Shown piece by piece: positions 22,873 to 30,247 of a stretch of DNA of 32,746 nt. The notes beneath the pieces were generated by a model. That model was not told the DNA's origin. It worked only from the letters and a program-made list of their open reading frames with translations, and made no database searches. This DNA comes from Gammaproteobacteria bacterium. Its GTDB lineage: Bacteria > Pseudomonadota > Gammaproteobacteria > Steroidobacterales > UBA11654. The position numbers were made by a program, and so were the translations under genes. The stretch is taken from positions 1-32,746 of the forward strand of contig PBDY01000027.1 of assembly GCA_002717445.1 (NCBI GenBank). The letters run 5' to 3'. Within the stretch, counting starts at the first letter, position 1; each line of letters opens with the position of its first letter.

Positions 22873-24532
22873 TCAAATAGACAACTCCACGCCTGGCACG
22901 ACTGAGTGCGTGTTCAATATCTGTCCCTATCAATATCCCGATATACATATGCACATCTATATTGCAACGGATATCTACGACCCAACAACAGGTGAGGGTG
23001 GTGGTATAATATACACTGGTAAAAACTCTAATGGTAACGATTATTATACTAGTACAGATGACCTAGATGTTGCAGGAGTTATTCCAGACGGATACGAACT
23101 TACGGGAATCAATTGGTCATTAGATGTCTCTACTGGTACTTATGCTGGTAATTGCACTACTGCAAATAATTTAACTTGTATTGGTGGTGGTAATTTCAAT
23201 GATACTATTATTATTGATATAGATTTTAAAGATGCAGATGGTGATGTATTAACTGATACAGGGCCTGGCACCTTTACTGCAACTTGGGGTGATGGTGCGT
23301 TCCACGAGATGAATGGTACATTTACTGATGCTGACTATCTATCAGATATCGATTCTGTTGTAATGACTATTGGTGGTATAGACGGTAGTCAAGATACTGA
23401 CGGAATTCGATTTGCTAATATGTCTATAACATATGACTATGAAGAAATAGTTATAGTAGAAGAAGTCATAGAAGAAATCATTAATGATTTAATTACTATA
23501 AACGACACACCAAACATTAACGAAATAACAATAGAGGAAATTAATGATATCTTTAATGATACTATGGGTATTGGTGATGATGATAGTATGGGTGGTGGTA
23601 TTATTATGGGAGATGATTCTTCCACTATGGCATTACCAGTTATAAGTGATGACGATTCCTCTATGGGGGACGACGATGGTGGTTTCGGTGATGATGATAG
23701 TTCTGGTGGATTTGGAGATGATGATAGTTCAATGGGTGATGATAGTTCTATGGGTGATGACGATTCCTCTACTATGGGTGATGATGATAGTTCAATGGGT
23801 GATGACGATTCATCTTCCGACGACGACAGTATGGGAGACGACGACTCCATGAACGACGACGATAGTATGGGCGACGACGACGGTTCTTCTGACGATAGTT
23901 CCGAAGAATCAAGTGAATCAGAGGAGTCTAGTGATGATTCAGAGGAATCTAGTGAGGAGTCTGAAGAAGAATCTTCTGAATCAGAGGAAGAATCCGAAGA
24001 ACCTGAAGAAGAATCAGAAGAATCTGAAGAAGAAAGTGAGGAGTCCGAAGAAGAAAGCGAAGAAACTGAGGAAGAACCAGAAGAAGAATCTGAATCTGAA
24101 TCTGAGGAATCTGAAGAATCAAGTGAATCAGACGAGAAAGAAGAAAAGGAAGAATCTAGTGATGAATCAAAGGACGAAAAGGAAGATAAGAAAGAAGATA
24201 AAAAAGAATCCGGAAGTTCTAGTGGAAGTTCAAGAAGTGATGGCCCAGTTACACCAGGTTCAATTGAGAATATAAACGAAGTAATATCAACATTAGAAAG
24301 CATAGGTGGAGTCAATATGGAAGCAATGACACTTGCTATAAATGATTCCATTAATTTTAGTGAATTTGCTGGTACTGAGATACCAGAAACTATCGACCTT
24401 GATGATAATCAGGATTGGTATGGTAAGGAAGAAGAAGAATTCTATGGTGATACTGGTATGCCAGACACCCAAATTCTAGATGATTATAAATACTCTATGG
24501 AAGATAACAATAATTGGTACGAGGAGCAATAA
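22724..24532 (+). CDS. Secreted, extremely acidic Ser-Asp/Ser-Glu repeat protein
   Basis: A signal peptide ends in WNLIIAMAVASPLQAA|ST, followed by a beta-rich domain with paired Cys (residues about 50-245). A Ser-Asp repeat region with MGDDDSS units (about 281-395) and then a Ser-Glu and Lys/Glu region (about 395-505) follow, and a Trp/Asp-rich tail ends the protein. ATG at 22724 has AGAGG six bases upstream and gives a long Lys-rich N-terminus; TTG at 22766 after AGAGGAG gives a shorter, more usual signal peptide. Either way the start lies inside the preceding gene, by 149 or 107 bases. The layout resembles Sdr-type surface adhesins. The role in a phage is unknown. Confidence 0.75.
   Translation: MNIPKKKLKKQRSFLKKKQSHIPLSSKFLSWNLIIAMAVASPLQAASTSNQIDNSTPGTTECVFNICPYQYPDIHMHIYIATDIYDPTTGEGGGIIYTGKNSNGNDYYTSTDDLDVAGVIPDGYELTGINWSLDVSTGTYAGNCTTANNLTCIGGGNFNDTIIIDIDFKDADGDVLTDTGPGTFTATWGDGAFHEMNGTFTDADYLSDIDSVVMTIGGIDGSQDTDGIRFANMSITYDYEEIVIVEEVIEEIINDLITINDTPNINEITIEEINDIFNDTMGIGDDDSMGGGIIMGDDSSTMALPVISDDDSSMGDDDGGFGDDDSSGGFGDDDSSMGDDSSMGDDDSSTMGDDDSSMGDDDSSSDDDSMGDDDSMNDDDSMGDDDGSSDDSSEESSESEESSDDSEESSEESEEESSESEEESEEPEEESEESEEESEESEEESEETEEEPEEESESESEESEESSESDEKEEKEESSDESKDEKEDKKEDKKESGSSSGSSRSDGPVTPGSIENINEVISTLESIGGVNMEAMTLAINDSINFSEFAGTEIPETIDLDDNQDWYGKEEEEFYGDTGMPDTQILDDYKYSMEDNNNWYEEQ
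23564..24236 (+). repeat. Ser-Asp and Ser-Glu coding repeat array
   Basis: Short imperfect units encode Met-Gly-Asp-Asp-Asp-Ser-Ser, then Ser-Glu-Glu-Glu units. Codon choice shifts along the array: Asp is mostly GAT before about 23815, mostly GAC from about 23818 to 23890, then Glu GAA/GAG. The opposite strand is open for 304 codons only because of this composition. Confidence 0.8.
24485..24492 (+). promoter_or_regulatory. T4-type late promoter inside the end of the acidic-repeat gene
   Basis: TATAAATACT lies in the last codons of the repeat protein gene and ends 39 bases before the ATG at 24532. Its position just ahead of a gene with a good ribosome binding site makes it a likely real promoter, despite being in coding sequence. 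Confidence 0.6.
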
Positions 24533-25086
24533 TGATGGATTCAATTAAGGGAAAGAAATTTCCCATTTCAGTAATAGGTACAATAATAGTTACAATCTCT
24601 GGATTTATTTGGAGTGCGGCTTTGGTATGGGATAAATTTGAGAAATATGATACTCGTATCGCAGAACTCGAAGTAGTCGCTCACGAACCATATGAGTATG
24701 ATGACTCTATGGTAATAGAGAATACAGAGAATATTATTACCTTAACAACAAGACAAGAAGATAACGACCCTGCTGAGTTAAAAGACAGACTCACAGAGTT
24801 AGAGGCCTCATCAGCGGATAGAGACAGAGTTGCAGAGTTAAGTGAACTTCTTGAAGGTATACGTAGAGATTTAGAGGCGATAGAAACCTATGATGACTCA
24901 GAGTTAGTTACAAAGGTTGAAGGTCTTATCGCACAGGTAGAAGGACTAAAAGAGTTTGACTCAACTGAGATACAAACTGCAATTGCATCTTTAATAGTCC
25001 AATTCGATAATTTAAAAGAGGATTTAGAACAAGTAGAAGAAGATGTAGATACAAGTTCTTCAGATGTGAATCCACTCAGTTTATAG
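24532..25086 (+). CDS. Membrane-anchored coiled-coil protein
   Basis: GAGGAG precedes the overlapping TAATGATG, so the start is 24532 or 24535. One N-terminal membrane helix (VIGTIIVTISGFIWSAALVW, about residues 13-32) is followed by a long, acidic heptad-rich coiled coil (about 45-175), placing most of the protein in the periplasm or cytoplasm as a rod. This layout is like inner-membrane spanins or other phage envelope proteins; no lysis gene partner is certain. It is followed by the DUF1353 gene after 11 bases. Confidence 0.65.
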   Translation: MMDSIKGKKFPISVIGTIIVTISGFIWSAALVWDKFEKYDTRIAELEVVAHEPYEYDDSMVIENTENIITLTTRQEDNDPAELKDRLTELEASSADRDRVAELSELLEGIRRDLEAIETYDDSELVTKVEGLIAQVEGLKEFDSTEIQTAIASLIVQFDNLKEDLEQVEEDVDTSSSDVNPLSL

Positions 25087-25097
25087 GAGACAAAATA

Positions 25098-25661
25098 ATG
25101 ATGATATATGTTTACAGTATAATAGGTGGTGCAGTCATACTTGGATTTATTCTTAATATGTTAGATAGAGTAGGTACTAAGTGTGTATTTGAATCAAAGG
25201 AAATGCCACATATGAAACCCCTAACAATGGGTACAAAAGGTGTTGGGTTTTGGAAAGGACTTTGGATGTGGATTGCGACTTCACGTAAATGGGAAATAAC
25301 TAAGGATTGGCACTATACCATTAATTCAGTAAATTTCGTTATACCAAAGGGATTCGTTTTTGATGGCGCTTCAGTACCTAAGTTCTTTAGGTCTTGGTTA
25401 AGCCCGATGGGCGTATTACTTATGGGTGGGCTTGTACATGATTATGGATACAAGTATAAGACGTTATTATATAAGAATAAGAAAACTATGAATGGTGAAC
25501 AAACCCAAAGATGGATGGACGAAACCTTTAGGGACATCAATATTTCAGTCAATGGATTCTTCGTATTAAACTATCTTGCGTATTATGGGTTGCGACTCGG
25601 CGGCTTTATGGCGTGGAAAAAACACAGAAAAGCGAATTGTAAATGGGAAGATTCAATTTAG
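25098..25661 (+). CDS. DUF1353 protein with N-terminal membrane anchor
   Basis: The DUF1353 signature is present: FVIPKGFVFDGASVPKFF, then GLVHDYGYKY, where the His-Asp pair is the conserved centre of the family. DUF1353 proteins are common in tailed phages and resemble a peptidase or hydrolase in conserved polar residues, but their function is not established. A hydrophobic helix at residues 3-20 anchors it. AGGAGA lies before ATG at 25098 (or 25101). It sits in a block of late membrane proteins. Confidence 0.8.
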   Translation: MMIYVYSIIGGAVILGFILNMLDRVGTKCVFESKEMPHMKPLTMGTKGVGFWKGLWMWIATSRKWEITKDWHYTINSVNFVIPKGFVFDGASVPKFFRSWLSPMGVLLMGGLVHDYGYKYKTLLYKNKKTMNGEQTQRWMDETFRDINISVNGFFVLNYLAYYGLRLGGFMAWKKHRKANCKWEDSI

Positions 25662-25669
25662 TATAAATA
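25662..25669 (+). promoter_or_regulatory. T4-type late promoter
   Basis: TATAAATA directly follows the stop of the DUF1353 gene and ends 23 bases before the ATG of the nitroreductase-like gene, with AAGGGGA as ribosome binding site between. Confidence 0.75.
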
Positions 25670-25692
25670 GATTATAACCAAGGGGAAATGAT

Positions 25693-26406
25693 ATGAATGT
25701 AACACCAGAGTTAAAACAACATATGCGTAAGGGGATTCACAACTCCCAGCATTGTCAAAGGAACTGGGATTTAAGTAAACCAATTCCCCAAGAAGATATT
25801 GATTTGATTATTGAGTCTGCAATAGAATGTCCTACAAAACAGAATTTAAATTTTTATAAAGTAGTCGCTATCACAGATAGAAAGATGATTGAAGCGATTT
25901 ACGAACAAACAGATACAGACCAAAGTTCTGGCAGAAGTATACGTTGGGAAGATGGTAAGGTGGATACTGTAATGATGAATAATCCACAAACATTAGCAAA
26001 TGTTTTATTAGCATGGGTTGAAGATACACCAAGTGCTACATATGAGTTGTCGGGTACTTTGATAGCCGGCGAAGGTGCAATGATTCCAGATGCGTATAGT
26101 GATATGAGAGATACCATAAATTCACCTGATTTTCAAGCAGTTGCTGAAATGGATAGACTTATAAGTATCGGAATTGCATCAGGATATGCAGCTTGGTGTG
26201 CAAATATGTTGGGTTATAAGACTGGATTTTGTAAATGTTTTGAAGATAAACCAACGTCGGATATTATAGGTGAGGGTAATGTTAAACTTCTATTGGGTGT
26301 AGGTCACGGAAACCCAAAGAAGAACAGATTAGAACATCACGAATGGAAGGATTTCTATTTCGCATCAGCACCTAACAGAACACAAAAAGTAATATGGAAA
26401 ACGTAA
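25693..26406 (+). CDS. Nitroreductase-like flavoprotein
   Basis: The N-terminal block IESAIECPTKQNLNFYKVVAI is the FMN-phosphate binding segment of nitroreductases (Ala-Pro-Ser/Thr-x-x-Asn in most). The dimer helix SIGIASGYAAWCANMLGYKTGFC and the C-terminal LLLGVGHGNP strand complete the fold in 237 residues. Such enzymes use FMN and NAD(P)H to reduce quinones or nitro compounds or to cleave flavins. It is the only obvious redox enzyme in the late membrane block and is under its own late promoter. The substrate is unknown. Confidence 0.75.
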   Translation: MNVTPELKQHMRKGIHNSQHCQRNWDLSKPIPQEDIDLIIESAIECPTKQNLNFYKVVAITDRKMIEAIYEQTDTDQSSGRSIRWEDGKVDTVMMNNPQTLANVLLAWVEDTPSATYELSGTLIAGEGAMIPDAYSDMRDTINSPDFQAVAEMDRLISIGIASGYAAWCANMLGYKTGFCKCFEDKPTSDIIGEGNVKLLLGVGHGNPKKNRLEHHEWKDFYFASAPNRTQKVIWKT

Positions 26407-26654
26407 TAAAATTACCAATCAATAGAATTATCGCAATAACAGCTGTTACAATAGCAGTTGCTAGTGTGTATGCATCTCAACAAAGAGTTGGGGTGATGCA
26501 ATCAGAAATTGAAGTAATTAAAGCAAGCGCAGTTCCTATTAAGGACGTTCAAATAATGCGTTGGGAAGGAAACATACAGAGATTCAGAAGCAATATAGAT
26601 GAATTAGAAACTCATCTTTTAGTAGAGAGTACTCTAAAGAATTATGACACCTGA
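26394..26654 (+). CDS. Small single-pass membrane protein
   Basis: ATG at 26394 overlaps the nitroreductase stop by 13 bases. One membrane helix (IIAITAVTIAVASVYA, about residues 12-27) is followed by a short helical, charged domain of about 58 residues. No family is recognised. It overlaps the MscS-like gene by 11 bases, so the two are probably made together; a complex between them is possible but unproven. Confidence 0.55.
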   Translation: MENVIKLPINRIIAITAVTIAVASVYASQQRVGVMQSEIEVIKASAVPIKDVQIMRWEGNIQRFRSNIDELETHLLVESTLKNYDT

Positions 26655-26967
26655 TGAATTTGCTGGACAGATGTCTGTCCTAGTAACCCCATTCATAGCA
26701 ATGTTGGTTGGACTTGTTATAACATTGTGGGTAAAGGATTTTGCAGTATCAATTGCAAAGGGTTTGAGTTTCAAGTTGTTTGGCCCGTTCAAAGAAGGGG
26801 ATAAAGCATTACTTGACGGAAGACCTGCTGTGGTTGTCAAGATTGGAATGACATCAACTGTATTTGGTGTACAAGAAGAAGATGATTACATATGGAGATA
26901 TGTTAACAATGATAAAATATCGGGTTTAAAACTTGGAAAGGTTATTATTAACCACAATAGGTTATAA
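26644..26967 (+). CDS. Miniature MscS-like mechanosensitive channel domain
   Basis: One membrane helix (about residues 12-31) runs into KDFAVSIAKGLSFKLFGPFK, which resembles the TM3 pore helix and the link to the beta domain of MscS (Pro-Phe-x-x-Gly-Asp follows as PFKEGD, 48-53). GRPAVVVKIGMTSTVF (59-74) and VNNDKISG match the MscS beta-domain strands with the Gly-x-Val and Ile-Pro-Asn-x-x-Ile region. At 107 residues it lacks TM1, TM2 and the alpha/beta vestibule of MscS (286 residues). It might form a small heptameric pore, aid lysis, or act on host channels. This assignment rests on pattern, not alignment scores. Confidence 0.55.
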   Translation: MTPDEFAGQMSVLVTPFIAMLVGLVITLWVKDFAVSIAKGLSFKLFGPFKEGDKALLDGRPAVVVKIGMTSTVFGVQEEDDYIWRYVNNDKISGLKLGKVIINHNRL

Positions 26968-26970
26968 ATA
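26963..26970 (+). promoter_or_regulatory. T4-type late promoter
   Basis: TATAAATA overlaps the stop codon of the MscS-like gene and ends 17 bases before the ATG at 26988, with AAAGGA as ribosome binding site. Confidence 0.75.
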
Positions 26971-26987
26971 CCTATAAAGGATTAAAC

Positions 26988-27332
26988 ATGGATGATAGAA
27001 TTATTGAGATTGAGAAGAATATATCGTCTTTGGAAACGAGTGTTAAGGATATCCGATATGATATCGCTAGAGTAAGAGAGGATTCTAACAGAGGTGATGA
27101 AACACCGAGTTGGATTAAGACCGCTGGAGTATTTGTTTTATTAACGGTTTTTGCAAACATCATGGCATCTGTATGGTGGGCGTCCAAAATAACTAGTACG
27201 CAAGAACAAATTATTGAAGATGTGAGAGAGAACATAGATGAAATAGAAATAATAAAAGACCTAAACCACGAGGTGATGTTAGAGTTGAATAGACTCTCAG
27301 TAATACTCGAAGGTATGGATTTAGGGAACTAA
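26988..27332 (+). CDS. Small coiled-coil membrane protein, possibly holin-like
   Basis: An N-terminal amphipathic coiled coil (about residues 3-32) is followed by a single membrane helix (TAGVFVLLTVFANIMASVWW, about 45-64) and a second coiled coil (70-110). This layout resembles XhlA-type membrane proteins and some phage holins, but the helix count and charges are not diagnostic. It has its own late promoter and precedes the head-core-like genes. Function unknown. Confidence 0.55.
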   Translation: MDDRIIEIEKNISSLETSVKDIRYDIARVREDSNRGDETPSWIKTAGVFVLLTVFANIMASVWWASKITSTQEQIIEDVRENIDEIEIIKDLNHEVMLELNRLSVILEGMDLGN

Positions 27333-27354
27333 TTTAAAACAGGGACTAACCGAC

Positions 27355-27552
27355 ATGAAAACATTACGACAAATCCGAGAAGGTAAGAAAACTTCAGAGG
27401 CATCCGGAGATAAAGAGGCCTATCAAAAATTCTTTAATGGTATGTTAAAGAAGTATGGTGTTAAATCAGCATCAGAATTATCTGGAGAAAAGAAGAAGAA
27501 ATTCTACGACGAGATTGACGCTGGTTGGGAAGGCGACAACGAGGAGGACTAA
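27355..27552 (+). CDS. Small Lys/Glu-rich protein with capsid-targeting-like N-terminus
   Basis: The first residues MKTLRQIREGKK resemble the capsid-targeting sequences of T4 internal head proteins (Met-Lys-Thr-Tyr/Phe-x-x-Phe/Ile then Ile/Leu-x-Glu cut by prohead protease gp21); here the cut would be IRE|G. The remainder, KEAYQKFFNGMLKKYGVKSA, SELSGEKKKKFYDEID, is a small helical domain I know as recurrent in marine T4-like phages without assigned function. An internal head or core protein is the best guess. AGGGA precedes the start. Confidence 0.6.
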   Translation: MKTLRQIREGKKTSEASGDKEAYQKFFNGMLKKYGVKSASELSGEKKKKFYDEIDAGWEGDNEED

Positions 27553-29211
27553 ATGAAATCATTTAAGTCTGTAAACGAAATCTTCTCAAGAGCTCAGATG
27601 AAGAAAGCGATTGGTATCGCACGTAAGTCCAAAGGGCAATACACCAAAGCATATAACAAAATCGAAAAGATTAAGAAAGGTCTTGGTGATGAACATATTG
27701 TTGCAAATGCACTTAAGAAAGCTAATGAGGATACAGAGTTAGATGAAGCCAAGGTAAACCTAAAGAAACTCCAGAAACAATTTGATAGGAATGAAGACCA
27801 AAATAGACATTCCGAGAACTATCTGTTACTCGCAAAAACATTCGGTACTCCCCAAGAAATAAAACAAACACAGAAAATCATTAAGTTAATCGATAAACAA
27901 GGTTATCTCAAACCTGAACAGAATAGGTGGATGTACGATAATCTATCCAAATATTTTAGAAAAGTATACCCTAGTGGAAGGAGAGAGTCCGTCCAAGAAG
28001 ATAAGGAAACCGAAACATTATTCTATAAGTTATTCGGTATGACTAAACGAGAGTGGGATGCTAACGTCAAACGAGTTTCTGACCAAGCAAAAAAGACGAA
28101 GAAACCTAAGAAAGAAGACTTGGACTTAGAAGAAACTACATATTCAAAAATCGTATTAAGGGGTAAGAATACAAAAGACGAGAAGAAGATTAAAGGTCTT
28201 GCTAAGAAGGCAAAGGTTGAAGTTGTCAATGTAAAGAAAGGTGATGACGGACTTCATATGGTATTCACACATAAGTCTAATAAAACTCTTGAGGGATTTA
28301 CTTCTCAGTTGAAAGATTTTGGTTCAGTACACTTCGGTGGGCCAGAAAAGACTTACAAACCATATATGGAAGCGAAGAAGTTAGACCCCAAACAGAAAGC
28401 AGTATTCATTAAAGACTTGGAAAGAGATAAAGCAAAACTGTTTGTAAAAGCAATGAAGATGGTTGCAAATTCCCCTAAACAAATGAAAGTCCGTAAAGAA
28501 CTCGATAAGGTGTGGGATAAGATAATGGATTTACAAACGGAAGCACTAGAAGAAATATTTGAAGGTACTGGCCCGTTTGATGATAAACAAATCGAAAGAC
28601 TTAGAAAGTCTTATGGTAAACTTAAGACACTTGATGTTGACAGTTCAAAATATCACGCTTTCCGTAAGATGATAACTACAATGCCTAAAGACCAATTGAT
28701 ACAACTTAGAGATGCTGGGATTAAATTCGTATCTGTACTCGCTGCTAATACCTTATGGTTAAAACACAATATTAAAGATTCTTATGAATTGGTTTGTGAT
28801 ACACCAAATGAAATTGTAGAAGCAGTAGCAGTTGATTGTCGTAGAATGGGATTCAAAGCATCAATGAGACGCAAAGAAGGTCAGAAACAAAGTGGAAGGG
28901 TTATTGTTGATAGAAGAACTAAAGGAGCCAAAGCTGCTGAACTTCGTGCAGAGAAGAACAGATTAAAACGAGAAAAAGCAAAGGGTAAAGCAGACTTAGA
29001 TGAAGTTATTTCTAAAGCAAGTGCAAGTTTACAAGGTCAAAGTGAAGATATGTCATACTCTGGTCAATCTGCAACGGGCCCTGTCGATATGACACCACAC
29101 GCTAAGAAAGGATTAGACGGAAAATCCCCAGTAGATAAGAAGAAAGAGAAGGACAAAATGATATTCAAAAACTTTGTCGCTGGTAGAAGTATAGGAAATA
29201 TGGTACCGTGA
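27553..29211 (+). CDS. Large Lys-rich head/core-like protein (552 aa)
   Basis: GAGGAGG lies six bases before the ATG. The protein is strongly basic and charged, mostly helical, with several Lys-rich stretches and no membrane helix. It begins MKSFKSVNEIF, similar to the Met-Lys-Ser/Thr-Phe start of its two neighbours, and holds a gp21-like site ELDE|A near residue 63. Size, charge and position before the neck genes suggest an internal virion or scaffold protein carried with the DNA. It is not recognised as any named T4 protein. The stop overlaps the next gene (GTGA). Confidence 0.55.
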   Translation: MKSFKSVNEIFSRAQMKKAIGIARKSKGQYTKAYNKIEKIKKGLGDEHIVANALKKANEDTELDEAKVNLKKLQKQFDRNEDQNRHSENYLLLAKTFGTPQEIKQTQKIIKLIDKQGYLKPEQNRWMYDNLSKYFRKVYPSGRRESVQEDKETETLFYKLFGMTKREWDANVKRVSDQAKKTKKPKKEDLDLEETTYSKIVLRGKNTKDEKKIKGLAKKAKVEVVNVKKGDDGLHMVFTHKSNKTLEGFTSQLKDFGSVHFGGPEKTYKPYMEAKKLDPKQKAVFIKDLERDKAKLFVKAMKMVANSPKQMKVRKELDKVWDKIMDLQTEALEEIFEGTGPFDDKQIERLRKSYGKLKTLDVDSSKYHAFRKMITTMPKDQLIQLRDAGIKFVSVLAANTLWLKHNIKDSYELVCDTPNEIVEAVAVDCRRMGFKASMRRKEGQKQSGRVIVDRRTKGAKAAELRAEKNRLKREKAKGKADLDEVISKASASLQGQSEDMSYSGQSATGPVDMTPHAKKGLDGKSPVDKKKEKDKMIFKNFVAGRSIGNMVP

Positions 29212-29480
29212 AGTCATTCGAAGAACATTTAACAGAACGCACAAAGGCATCACCCGCTACTAAAGCGAAGTTGATGAAACCTCTTGATAAGAAGATGGCG
29301 TCTGGAATGAAACTTCAAGTTAAAAACATAATATCCGACCTTGACAATATGGCGTGGAAGTTAGAAAATCAAGTGGATATACCAGACTCTAGAAGGAATT
29401 TTCTGGTTGGTGAAATTGATAAAGTTATGAAAGATGCTAAAACATTGCAGAGTACATTCAAAAAAGTTCTTAAGCCTTAG
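29208..29480 (+). CDS. Small basic protein with capsid-targeting-like start (90 aa)
   Basis: The start is GTG at 29208, overlapping the upstream stop. The N-terminus (MKSFEEHLTERTKAS) resembles the T4 capsid-targeting sequences, though the residue after Leu-x-Glu is Arg rather than Ala/Gly. The remainder is a basic helical hairpin (residues about 33-88). Third member of a run of Lys-rich proteins; likely internal head or core related. Exact function unknown. Confidence 0.5.
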   Translation: MKSFEEHLTERTKASPATKAKLMKPLDKKMASGMKLQVKNIISDLDNMAWKLENQVDIPDSRRNFLVGEIDKVMKDAKTLQSTFKKVLKP

Positions 29481-29505
29481 TCTATTACTACTACTAAATA
29501 CAAGT

Positions 29506-30210
29506 ATGGCAACATACTTATCACTCCCCACTAAGAACAACACCTCACTAGTATCTAGTGAAGCTTACAGCAATCACGGTTCTTGGACTACTCAAGCAAT
29601 TGAATTAGTGTATGATGACATACTCAGATACAATAAAGGTAGTCGTAAAGGTATATCACCTAACCCCACTTCCCCGGAAAATTTCGATTATAACAACTTT
29701 CACTCTAATATGCTGTGGTGGATTGACGGATTAATTAATATAGAAAGTACTTATAGAAAGACTATTAAAAATAAAACTACATCAGCATATGGACTTACCC
29801 AATTCATTAAAGATGCGATACCAACTGCAAGGAACAGATATACAGGTGCAATCGATAACTGGAATGATAGATTCGGTAGTAGAGGTTGGGTACCACACGA
29901 CGGTGATAGAAAGATAGAATACCCAGAATGGGTTACGAAATATAAAGATGGAGATGACCACATTGCATATCTTGATTCATTATCATATGACCAAGTATCT
30001 GCTTTAACTATTCTTCACGCACACTCAAGTGCTACTGATGACTTCAATTGGGTTAAGATACAAGATTTAGATTTAGATGCAGCCAAGAGTATATACTCAG
30101 TAGGACATCACACCAAACCAGACCAAGCAACCCTTGATAGAATGGACGAAATCTTCATTATTAAAAAAGATACTGCTGAATCTCTGTTTTTGGTGATGAA
30201 GAAACCATAA
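29506..30210 (+). CDS. Lytic transglycosylase-like (SLT/lysozyme-fold) protein
   Basis: IDGLINIESTYRKTIKNK then TSAYGLTQFI (residues 73-101) is the lysozyme-like SLT core, with E80 as the catalytic acid and the Ser-Ala-Tyr-Gly-Leu-x-Gln turn after it. No signal peptide is seen when the start is ATG at 29506; an earlier in-frame ATG at 29434 would add a hydrophobic stretch (FLSLSLLLLL) but overlaps the upstream gene by 47 bases. It probably cleaves peptidoglycan, as an endolysin or as a virion enzyme acting during entry. It lies between core-like genes and gp13, where T4 itself has no such enzyme. Confidence 0.7.
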   Translation: MATYLSLPTKNNTSLVSSEAYSNHGSWTTQAIELVYDDILRYNKGSRKGISPNPTSPENFDYNNFHSNMLWWIDGLINIESTYRKTIKNKTTSAYGLTQFIKDAIPTARNRYTGAIDNWNDRFGSRGWVPHDGDRKIEYPEWVTKYKDGDDHIAYLDSLSYDQVSALTILHAHSSATDDFNWVKIQDLDLDAAKSIYSVGHHTKPDQATLDRMDEIFIIKKDTAESLFLVMKKP

Positions 30211-30214
30211 AACT

Positions 30215-30222
30215 TATAAATA
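30215..30222 (+). promoter_or_regulatory. T4-type late promoter for the neck genes
   Basis: TATAAATA lies just after the stop of the transglycosylase-like gene and ends 25 bases before the gp13 ATG. AAGGA precedes the start. Confidence 0.8.
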
Positions 30223-30247
30223 AGTGTAGAACAACAAGGAAAATATC

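Noticed and set aside
23437-24351. Long Ser-rich open frame on the minus strand opposite the repeat protein
   Set aside because: It is the reverse reading of Asp/Ser/Glu codons. It has no ribosome binding site or conserved feature, and the plus-strand gene explains the openness.
21669-24532. Curli-type (CsgG/CsgF) secretion genes, considered for the exported-protein cluster
   Set aside because: The lipoprotein is too short for CsgG and neither partner shows the CsgA/CsgF repeat patterns.
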